From NCBI RefSeq assembly GCF_938045345.1, contig NZ_CALIMS010000059.1, positions 1 through 62,306 on the forward strand: a DNA stretch of 62,306 nucleotides. The letters run 5' to 3'. The position numbers and the translations under genes were made by a program. Of this stretch, positions 43,181 through 50,170 are shown one piece after another. The notes beneath the pieces were generated by a model, which was not told where the DNA came from, searched no databases, and was given only the letters and a program-made list of their open reading frames with translations. Each line of letters opens with the position of its first letter. The stretch's first letter is position 1. This stretch comes from an uncultured Campylobacter sp. Lineage in GTDB: Bacteria > Campylobacterota > Campylobacteria > Campylobacterales > Campylobacteraceae.

Positions 43181-43785
43181 TTCATATCCTTTAAATTTAC
43201 GTCCTTGGAGTGCTTTTGCAGATACTGCACCACCGTCCAGCTCTCATCCTTGCTAATAGGCGTGCGCGAAAGCATCGATTTGATGTAGCCCGGCCATCTG
43301 TTGGCTTCGTAGCTGACGGGCTGGTGCAGAGCGTGACAGACGCTACACGAGGCTTCAAATTTCTCCTTCGCGCCCGCGAAAATTTTATCCACGTCGCCGC
43401 TTAGCGCGCCCTCGTCGGTGTAGGCGGTTATTTTAACCTTATTAAAGCCGTCCTCTTCGCCCAAGCTCTCGCTTTGAAATTTAGCCTGCTTCGAAAACGC
43501 CACCGCGATTATGCGCGCTTTAGGCGTGAAATAAATAACATTGGGCGCCTTTGGATTTTGATAGCCGATGAGCGAAAATTTCACCACTCCGTCCTTGACC
43601 TCCAGCACCTCTATGGCATTCGTAGGCAGCAGCCTGCCGTCCTTATGCGACAAATCGCCGCTTACGCTTACCTGCTTTAGCACCGTGCCGTAAAGCGTCT
43701 CGCCCGCCTTAACCTCGGCGCCAGCGTAGCTTGCGATCGTAGCCGCAAGAGCCGCCGCAGCCGCAAGAGAATTTAAAAACTTCAT
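43177..43785 (-). CDS. Monoheme c-type cytochrome, partner of torA copy 1
   Basis: A 202-residue periplasmic cytochrome with a Sec signal peptide (about 1-23), a beta-rich N-terminal domain, and a C-terminal heme domain with CSVCH (Cys147, Cys150, His151). WPGYIKSML with Met175-like residues could supply the distal ligand. It matches the Cj0265c type that delivers electrons to the TorA-like reductase. It lies between the DsbB-like gene and torA and overlaps torA by 4 bp. Confidence 0.92.
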   Translation of the reverse strand: MKFLNSLAAAAALAATIASYAGAEVKAGETLYGTVLKQVSVSGDLSHKDGRLLPTNAIEVLEVKDGVVKFSLIGYQNPKAPNVIYFTPKARIIAVAFSKQAKFQSESLGEEDGFNKVKITAYTDEGALSGDVDKIFAGAKEKFEASCSVCHALHQPVSYEANRWPGYIKSMLSRTPISKDESWTVVQYLQKHSKDVNLKDMK

Positions 43786-43805
43786 GCTTATCCTTTCTTA
43801 AAATT

Positions 43806-44417
43806 TTAAAAACTTCTCGTAAATCTGCCGTATAAAAAGCTCGCAAACATCACAGCCAAAACAGCCGCAAATGCCGCAAACGCTACCTGCGCGCACTGCG
43901 CCGCGTCTGCAAATTTAATGCTCGGCACGAGATAAAATCCCTCGCCGTAAAATCCGCCGAAAAAGCTCTGCACATCGCTAAGCGCGGTGCCTGCGAGGAA
44001 AGACGGGGTGCCCGTGCAGCTTGCGGGACGAAATAGCTCCGGCAGCAGGCTATCAAGCGGCGCCGCAAAAGGAAATGCAGGCGCTGCGAGGCAATTTGCG
44101 ATATCTGCGGCGGGGTGCGGCGCGGAGCTTTGTAAATAGCCGTATATCGCGCCTGCAAAGCCAAGCAGGTAAGCAATGAGCCTTGCTATGAAGCTAAACG
44201 GTAGCAGCAAGCCGATAAGCGCGCCCACGCCCGCCACGGCAAAGCCCAGACGCACGAGGGTGCCCATCTGCGTAGGCGACATAAAAAGGCAGCGCTGAAA
44301 GAAAAAATATGATACCGCAAGATAGCCTGCGCTTATCACAAAGAGCCAAAACCACAGCGTAGCGGTATTTTGCCACACGTAAATCTTTAAGATCAATCTA
44401 TTCAAGATCTCCTCCAT
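43806..44417 (-). CDS. DsbB-like membrane protein lacking the first CxxC
   Basis: A 203-residue protein with about four transmembrane helices. A periplasmic loop with Cys109 and Cys134 flanks FPFAAPLDSLLPELF, matching the DsbB Cys104/Cys130 loop. The region QRCLFMSPTQMGTLVR (about 41-56) aligns with the E. coli DsbB segment holding the quinone-linked CxxC, but both cysteines are replaced (Thr49, Gly52); only Cys43 remains. It heads the cytochrome/torA operon, so a role in their maturation or redox supply is plausible. The ATG at 44417 has no Shine-Dalgarno sequence, whereas GGAGGAG lies just before an in-frame TTG at 44405, which may be the real start. Confidence 0.75.
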   Translation of the reverse strand: MEEILNRLILKIYVWQNTATLWFWLFVISAGYLAVSYFFFQRCLFMSPTQMGTLVRLGFAVAGVGALIGLLLPFSFIARLIAYLLGFAGAIYGYLQSSAPHPAADIANCLAAPAFPFAAPLDSLLPELFRPASCTGTPSFLAGTALSDVQSFFGGFYGEGFYLVPSIKFADAAQCAQVAFAAFAAVLAVMFASFLYGRFTRSF

Positions 44418-44425
44418 CTTATAAA

Positions 44426-44456
44426 ATTCTTAAGAATACTTTTTAATCTTAAGATT
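44426..44456 (-). promoter_or_regulatory. Two tandem 12-bp palindromes before the torA operon
   Basis: ATTCTTAAGAAT (44426-44437) and AATCTTAAGATT (44445-44456) are each perfect palindromes sharing TCTTAAGA, with centres 19 bp apart, about two helical turns. They lie 9-39 bp before the annotated start, a position suited to a dimeric regulator. Confidence 0.55.
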
Positions 44457-44783
44457 TAAATTTATGAAGGAATTATAGCAATAAAAGATAAAAATTCGAG
44501 TCTGTATTGCCCTAAATATCGGAGTTTTATAAGCTTTAAGCTTGACGTATAAAATTTCAATTTTAAAATTTGACGCTTCTTGCGCGGCAGCGAAACGTTT
44601 TTGAGATATGAAATTAAAATGGTAGATTTTATAAAATTTTATCTTTATTCGAGCCTGTTTTGATAAAAAATATATCGATTTCAAAACTCCGTAGCTCCAG
44701 CACCCAATAAATATTATGAAGATGATATAATGAGCCGAAATTTTTAAAAATATTTAACTTCATATTCAAGGGCGGGGCGCTAT
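44457..44783. other. AT-rich spacer upstream of the torA operon
   Basis: About 330 bp between the divergent DsbB-like gene and the next orphan gene. It should contain both promoters, but I see nothing firm apart from the palindromes at its left edge. An 84-codon minus-strand frame without a ribosome binding site is not called. Confidence 0.5.
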
Positions 44784-45218
44784 ATGAAATTTAACATAAA
44801 TGCCGTTATCGGCGGGGCGGATGATGTGCCGATCTATATGCCGGATATTATAAGAGCGGTAAGGCAAGAGATTAAAAGGGTTTTTAGCGATTTTGAAATG
44901 CACTCGCTGCAAAAGATCGATATTTGCCTTTGTTTGAGCGGAGAAGTATCGAGATATTTTCCCAAATCGGGAATTTATCAACCGAAATATTATCTTAAAA
45001 GCAAAAAAATTATCGCGTATATTCATTTTAGCTCAGACGAGTGGAGCTCCGATAAAAGGGCAAATGCAGATAAATTTTTAGAAAAGTTCAAGCAATATCT
45101 TATGGAGCTTGGAGATATTACCGGGCGGAAAATTACGAATAATAATTTAGAATTTGACGATAAGCAGTACAAAGATAATATAGACCTAGTTTTTGAAAAT
45201 TTAGTAGTAGATTGTTGA
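44784..45218 (+). CDS. Orphan small protein, 144 aa
   Basis: I do not recognise this protein. It has an N-terminal strand and helix (MKFNINAVIGGADDVPIYMP, then DIIRAVRQEIKRVFSDFE), central strands (DICLCLSGEVSRYF, KIIAYIHFS) and a C-terminal helix. Size, AT-rich codons relative to neighbours, and a lone setting recall polymorphic-toxin immunity proteins, but there is no toxin gene here and no motif to prove it. AAGGGCGGGG precedes the ATG. Confidence 0.65.
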   Translation: MKFNINAVIGGADDVPIYMPDIIRAVRQEIKRVFSDFEMHSLQKIDICLCLSGEVSRYFPKSGIYQPKYYLKSKKIIAYIHFSSDEWSSDKRANADKFLEKFKQYLMELGDITGRKITNNNLEFDDKQYKDNIDLVFENLVVDC

Positions 45219-45623
45219 AATAAAATTTGAAAAGAATATCTATCTGAAGCAGCAAAATTCCGTTTCAGATAAGGCAGACGCTAGCCCGGGCTAGTGAAAT
45301 TCCAAACGCCCTTAAGACGCAAAATAGCGACGAGGCGAGTTTGGAATTTCATCATCAACGATAATTTAAAATTTTGCCTGAAAGCTTATTGGCTAGCTTA
45401 AAGCGCCTTGGTTGGCACCCCGTAGAATTTCAACGCGCTGTTAAGCAAGCGATGAGCGAGCCGCGCAAGGCGGGTCTTGCGCGAGCGCATAGAAGCGCGC
45501 GAGTGTTATTTCACAGTAGAGCTTTACGGATTTGATCTCGCGCGTAAAGGGCGAGATCAAGCCCAAATACCCGCGCAAGGACAAATTTTACGCAAGCCGC
45601 GCAAGATGGGCCTTGCGCGAGCG
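45219..45623. other. Spacer with a 28-bp direct repeat
   Basis: About 400 bp without a gene. It contains two copies of a 28-bp hairpin-forming repeat (see next entry) and several RAATTY motifs. Confidence 0.6.
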
Positions 45624-45624
45624 C
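45461..45624. repeat. Two copies of a 28-bp hairpin repeat
   Basis: Copies at 45461-45488 and 45597-45624 match at 25 of 28 positions. Each contains GCGCAAG and CTTGCGC, a 7-bp stem with a 5-6 base loop. The second copy abuts the hutX stop codon and may act as its terminator. A partial third copy starts at 45571. Confidence 0.65.
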
Positions 45625-46136
45625 TAAATCGCGGCTTTTAGCGCTTCGAATTTCGCGTCTTGCTCGGCTAGCAGCTGTCCTTTCTCATCGCGCGAAACGT
45701 AAATTTTAAAGATATTCTCGCCCGCTTTGTCGTAAAAGCCCACGAATTTCGAGAGCATCCCCATAAAAGTCTGCGTCACAAGGATGATCTTATCAATCTC
45801 ATCCGTCTTTAGATGACCCCCCAAAATACCCAGCCCATGCGCCTCATCGCCGTTTGCGCCCATACCGAAATTATAATATCCCTGCGCATTCTTGCCGCTT
45901 GGGATCTTGGTTTTAAACTCGATGATGAAGCTCGGCGTATTTTTTACGAAAAGCACCTCGCCCCAACTCTCAAGCTCCCTAATGACCTCGCCGAATTTAT
46001 CGCCGCCGGCGCTCTTTCCGAAGCGCTCGGGCAGGTTTAGCAGTACGTCGATCTCCTTCGCGCCGAGCTCCTTGCAAATCTGCGCGATCGAAATTTTAGG
46101 GTTTTGCGCAAACAGCGCCTCGATTCTCTCTTTCAT
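45624..46136 (-). CDS. hutX: HutX/HugZ-type cytosolic heme-utilisation protein
   Basis: A 170-residue protein of the HutX/ChuX family. Family marks include an N-terminal helix pair (ISIAQICKELGAKEIDVLLN), the WGEVLFV strand, GYYNFGM, a GILGGHLKTDEIDKI segment with the conserved histidine, and FMGMLSKFVGFYDKAGENIF followed by KIYVSRDEKGQL. The family carries or stores heme in the cytosol and is needed for heme iron use. No other heme genes are adjacent. AAAGGATAAAA precedes the ATG. Confidence 0.9.
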   Translation of the reverse strand: MKERIEALFAQNPKISIAQICKELGAKEIDVLLNLPERFGKSAGGDKFGEVIRELESWGEVLFVKNTPSFIIEFKTKIPSGKNAQGYYNFGMGANGDEAHGLGILGGHLKTDEIDKIILVTQTFMGMLSKFVGFYDKAGENIFKIYVSRDEKGQLLAEQDAKFEALKAAI

Positions 46137-46353
46137 TTTTATCCTTTCTAAAATAAAATTTTAAGAGCCATTATAATATAAAAATTCTAAGTTACAGATA
46201 ACGGCAATCAATTAAAGAGGATTTGAAAAGCTTATTCTAAGAAAAATTTAGCGCTACACAGTGCTTATGCGTAGAATTTTAAGTGATAATACAAAGAATT
46301 TTATCTGCACGGAATTTTAGAATTCTAAAATTCCGCAAAGCTTTAGAGCTTTA

Positions 46354-46797
46354 TCATAGCGGATCGTATCCGAAGCGATTGGACCCGCTATCGCCGCGCT
46401 GCACGAAAAATACAAGCAGCACTATCCAACCCACAAATGATACCAAAAGCCCGATATCGCCGAAAAAAGCACCCACTATCGGCGTTAAAATAAGCAGAAA
46501 AAACCAGCCGCTTCTATCGGTGTCATGTAATCGCCTGACTGATACAGCGATGGCTGGCACTAGCATGGCTAGCTGAAAAAGCGCATCTATAATGCCGATT
46601 TCTTGATGGACGATTTTGCCGGCTATTATTTGATTGTACCCTATCGTAGTGCCTAAAACGCCATCTATCAAGCTCAAAACAATCCCGCCAAGCACGGTAA
46701 ATAGAAAAAACCACCAGTACTCCGACCTCGATGCTCGCCCGCTAAATGCGGCGTATTTTTGCTTTACGCAAGTTTGCACGGACTCCATAAAAGTCAT
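46354..46797 (-). CDS. DUF805 membrane protein
   Basis: A 147-residue inner-membrane protein with three to four transmembrane helices and the two DUF805 signatures, GRASRSEYWWFFLF (about 20-33) and VRRLHDTDRSGWFFLL (about 87-102). It ends NRFGYDPL. Function is unknown. The start (MTFMESV) is set by AAGGAGTTTAAA. Same direction as the TM2 gene upstream, from which it is separated by about 60 bp, so they may be co-transcribed. Confidence 0.92.
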   Translation of the reverse strand: MTFMESVQTCVKQKYAAFSGRASRSEYWWFFLFTVLGGIVLSLIDGVLGTTIGYNQIIAGKIVHQEIGIIDALFQLAMLVPAIAVSVRRLHDTDRSGWFFLLILTPIVGAFFGDIGLLVSFVGWIVLLVFFVQRGDSGSNRFGYDPL

Positions 46798-46855
46798 TTT
46801 AAACTCCTTTTTTAAAATAATGTAGGATTATACTAATCGCCCCTTAAATAAATGT

Positions 46856-48334
46856 CTAAAACTCCCGCCTATTCATCTGCCTTACGTGATATGCCAAATG
46901 CGCTAGATCGTAGCCGCCTTTTGAAGCGGTAACCTCTCTGGTGCCATGAACCGCCGAAACATTTAGAACTGCTGCGACAACCTGACCTATGGTGGATACT
47001 AGAACTAAAAGCTGCGAGCCAAGTATCGCAAGAACTAGAGTTATCATCTCCGTAGCTGCGATAACATAAAACGCTCTCAAATAGTCTTTCTCGCCACTAC
47101 AATCATAAAGCTCCTTGCTAATTAATAACCGATAAATCAAATATACCAACATGCACACGCAAGAAACACACAGTGCAAAGACAGAAGGCTTAAAAAGCCC
47201 AAAGCCTATAAATACGATGATTAACGCACTTATAGTCGAAAAAACTCCAGCAATCGCAGCATTTGATAGCAAATCCGTGCTGCGTATTGCGCGCGCTAAA
47301 AAATATAGCCCTACAGCTAAACATATTACCAAAATAATCCCGATACCTTGTAGTGCACCAGCCTTGTCCGCATTTTTAATATATCCACTCACTGCACTTA
47401 GTACCTCAAGTCCAAATGCTATATAAAGAGCGGTTTCGGCATTAGATAGACTCTCGCCACATTCCATAACATCGTCCGCATAAAGATAGGTAATATCTCC
47501 CACACCCACGGAGGCATTTAGCTTTCGCACCATATCAGGCAACCTAAAAAAGTCGCTAATAAGCCAAATTAAAAACAAAACATTGGGCACCGAGAAAATA
47601 ACCATAAAATGAAAAAAGCCCTGTTCTATATCTTTTAGGTCTGATGCTTGCACACCCAAATCCGGACGAGACGAGTTTATAAGCGCTAACAGATCGTTAC
47701 CTTCTATACTCGTCCACATGACAGCAACCACTACTAAAAAAAGCCAGATGAGAAATGGTAGCCCGCCTAAAAGCTGAAAAATCGCGGAAATTATACGCCC
47801 AAGATAAAATCTATGCGCGCCGAAAGGCCCTAGGAACATATAAAATACGTAGGCTTTATTTAGATCGTAAGCCTTAGCTGAGCTTTGCGTAGAGCTAATT
47901 CTATCGGAATTTGAGGAAGCTGAATTTTGCCAAGTGGAATTTTGCTCCACAAAATTCTGCGAGCTCGCAGCATCTTCGGTAGAATTCAAGTCTTTCGCGT
48001 TAGAATCTTGCTCGCTAGAGCCTGTCGCGACGGAATCTCGCAAAATAGAATTTTCTTCATCCAAGCCTTGAGCTTCAAAAGCTAAATTTTGCTCCGTAGA
48101 ATTCTGTGGCGTAAAATTCTGCCTTGTGGAAGTGGAATCTTGCTCTATAGAATTCTGAGCCGCGAAATTTTGCTCGCTAGTATCATCCGCCGCAAGAGCT
48201 TCTTGCGCTAAATCTAAACTCTCAGATTGCTCCTGTGGTTTCTCATCCAGAGGCTTTTTCTCTTCGCCACTTTTACGTCTTATACTGGCTAGCGACGCAG
48301 GATTGCTGCTGCCGCCCCAAATATCTTCGCCCAT
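46856..48334 (-). CDS. TM2-domain membrane protein with QNS/QNF-rich N-terminus
   Basis: A 492-residue protein. Residues about 1-155 are a hydrophilic, probably disordered region with repeated QNS/QNF/EQNS motifs. A TM2 domain follows (about 163-215; YVFYMFLGPFGAHRFYLGR), then further transmembrane segments to the C-terminus (about seven in all). The function of TM2 proteins is unknown. Many of the QNS/QNF codons are RAATTY motifs at the DNA level (for example CAG-AAT-TCT), so the low-complexity region may reflect DNA motif accumulation rather than protein selection. CAAGGAGAGCAG precedes the ATG. Confidence 0.85.
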   Translation of the reverse strand: MGEDIWGGSSNPASLASIRRKSGEEKKPLDEKPQEQSESLDLAQEALAADDTSEQNFAAQNSIEQDSTSTRQNFTPQNSTEQNLAFEAQGLDEENSILRDSVATGSSEQDSNAKDLNSTEDAASSQNFVEQNSTWQNSASSNSDRISSTQSSAKAYDLNKAYVFYMFLGPFGAHRFYLGRIISAIFQLLGGLPFLIWLFLVVVAVMWTSIEGNDLLALINSSRPDLGVQASDLKDIEQGFFHFMVIFSVPNVLFLIWLISDFFRLPDMVRKLNASVGVGDITYLYADDVMECGESLSNAETALYIAFGLEVLSAVSGYIKNADKAGALQGIGIILVICLAVGLYFLARAIRSTDLLSNAAIAGVFSTISALIIVFIGFGLFKPSVFALCVSCVCMLVYLIYRLLISKELYDCSGEKDYLRAFYVIAATEMITLVLAILGSQLLVLVSTIGQVVAAVLNVSAVHGTREVTASKGGYDLAHLAYHVRQMNRREF

Positions 48335-48423
48335 CTGCTCTCCTTGATTTTTAAAGCAATTTTACCTGAAATTTAAGGAATTTTTGTATATTCGCCGCTA
48401 CAAATTCAAAACAAAGGACAAAA

Positions 48424-48948
48424 ATGCCAACAGTAACATTTCAAGGAAAGCCCGTAGAGTTAAGCGGGCAAGAGATAAATCTAGGCGATCGCGCGCCACA
48501 AGTGCGCTTAGTAGCTCAAGATCTAAGCGAAATCGAGATCGCTAGCGGCAAGCACGTGCAAATCATCGTCGCCGTGCCGTCACTAGATACGCCCGTCTGC
48601 GCGACGGAGGCACGTAAGTTCAACGAGCGCGCTGCATCGCTTCCTAACACCGAAGTAATCGTCGTTTCGATGGATTTGCCGTTTGCGATGGGGAGGTTTT
48701 GCACGACTGAAGGGATAAAAAATCTACGCGTTGCAAGCGATTTCCGCGATAAGGAATTTTGCCGCCGCTACGGCACCCTCATCGCCAGCGGCGCATTAGC
48801 AGGTCTTAGCGCCAGAGCGATCTTCGTCATAGATACCGCAGGCGTTGTGGTTTATAAAGAGCTCGTAAGCGATATAGCCTCTGAGCCCGACTACGACGCA
48901 GCCCTAGATTTTGCAGAGCTCGTCGCTCGCAACAGCTGCTCTAACTGA
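48424..48948 (+). CDS. tpx: Thiol peroxidase Tpx
   Basis: A 174-residue atypical 2-Cys peroxiredoxin, reducing hydrogen and organic peroxides with thioredoxin as donor. The peroxidatic cysteine is Cys59 in PSLDTPVCATEARKFN and the resolving cysteine is Cys93 in MGRFCTTEG. The N-terminus VTFQGKPVELSG is typical. It ends SCSN, slightly Cys-containing but not functional. AAAGGACAAAA precedes the ATG. It is divergent from the TM2 gene and convergent with the SUKH-like gene. Confidence 0.96.
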   Translation: MPTVTFQGKPVELSGQEINLGDRAPQVRLVAQDLSEIEIASGKHVQIIVAVPSLDTPVCATEARKFNERAASLPNTEVIVVSMDLPFAMGRFCTTEGIKNLRVASDFRDKEFCRRYGTLIASGALAGLSARAIFVIDTAGVVVYKELVSDIASEPDYDAALDFAELVARNSCSN

Positions 48949-49163
48949 GCAAGATAATAGATCCAAGGTTTGGATAATTTTCGCCTCGCTTTAGTTCACT
49001 ACTTTAAGCAAATTCGCCCTACTGCAAGTAAAAAACGAAGTAGGGCGCTTAAAATCAACTTCAATTTTACATTTTGATTTTACGCTTTGATTTGCGCTTC
49101 GGTGCACGCAAAGCTATTAACGCACTGCGATAGCAAGCGAACGAGCACGAAATATAGGATCGT

Positions 49164-49192
49164 CTGCTGCTAAATTTTAAATTTAGCAGCAG
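49164..49192. terminator. 29-bp palindrome between convergent genes
   Basis: A perfect inverted repeat with 14-bp arms (CTGCTGCTAAATTT) and a single central base, between the ends of tpx and the next, convergent gene. It probably stops both transcripts. Each arm has AAATTT. Confidence 0.6.
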
Positions 49193-49221
49193 CGAGAGTT
49201 AAAATTTTAAAATTTGCCCGC

Positions 49222-49938
49222 TTAGCTACTACGCGCGATAAATTCGCTAAATGAAATTTTGCGCGCGTAAAATTTAACTCCGAGCGAGGCGAGTTTGTTT
49301 TGCAGCGGCAGCGCCAGCTCCTCTATGCCGCTAAAAAGACAAAGCGGCAAATTTCGCGTCCTATCTTTCGTATCTGCAAAACTCTCGTCCTCAAAAAATT
49401 TCTTTAAAAACACGAGCGTTTTTACCTTGTCCGCGCCCAGATCCTCGATGAAAACGCTGAAATATTTGTAGTTTTTTTCTTCGACTTCTTCATCCACCTG
49501 CGCGTAGTCGTCTGCCAGCTCGCGGTAAAATTCGTTGTTTAAATCAGCAAGCAGCGCAATCGCTTCAAGCGAGCAAGGCGCCTCAAGCGCGGCAAGGGCG
49601 GTTAAAATTCCTTCAAATTTAACGATGTCGTCCGCGACCTTTATCGGCTCCCACGAGCCCGCGCCATGATACGCAAAATACACGGGCGAGGCATCCCCCA
49701 GGGCAAAGTCTACGAAAAACGGATCATCCATTCCGTTACGCGCGATGGCTCGCCAGCTCTTGCGCCACTGCCCGGGCGTATCGTCCGCTAGCTCCTCGCT
49801 CGTTTTGCGGCTAGCGAGCCTATATCCCTCCTGAAAGCTCTCAAACTCGCTCTCGTCAGGATAGAAAAACGGCAGTAAAATGCACTCCGAGACGATACGT
49901 TTGCGGATAAAATTTCGGATTAAGCTCGGAATTTGCAC
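49222..49938 (-). CDS. SMI1/KNR4 (SUKH)-like protein
   Basis: A 238-residue protein with a SUKH-type core at about 35-115: FQEGYRLASRKTSEELADDT, then WRAIARNGMDDPFFVDFALG and PVYFAYHGAGSWEPIKVADD. The Asp-Pro-Phe-Phe-Val-Asp and HGxGSWEP motifs are those of SMI1/KNR4 proteins. Many SUKH members are immunity proteins against nuclease or deaminase toxins; others are housekeeping. The C-terminal ~120 residues are not recognised. The start is GTG with AAAGGT eight bases upstream. No toxin gene is next to it. Confidence 0.75.
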   Translation of the reverse strand: MQIPSLIRNFIRKRIVSECILLPFFYPDESEFESFQEGYRLASRKTSEELADDTPGQWRKSWRAIARNGMDDPFFVDFALGDASPVYFAYHGAGSWEPIKVADDIVKFEGILTALAALEAPCSLEAIALLADLNNEFYRELADDYAQVDEEVEEKNYKYFSVFIEDLGADKVKTLVFLKKFFEDESFADTKDRTRNLPLCLFSGIEELALPLQNKLASLGVKFYARKISFSEFIARSS

Positions 49939-50170
49939 GGCGCGACCTTTGGGTTAAATTTGAGCGAATTTTAGCAGAGTTTTTAATTCGTGCAAATTTA
50001 CGATCAAATTTTGGTGAATTAAATTTGAGTGCAAAACACAAGCGGAAGTATCGCGAGATGATTTTGAGAGTTGTGCAGAAATTTTAAGTCAAGGCTAGAC
50101 AAAGTAGTCTGCCGCAGACTTAAAATTTCAAATCTCTCTCAAAAGCACTCGCGAGACGACGCGCTAAATT

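Noticed and set aside
43017..43256. 79-codon plus-strand frame across the torA-cytochrome junction.
   Set aside because: Antisense shadow of two well-supported genes.
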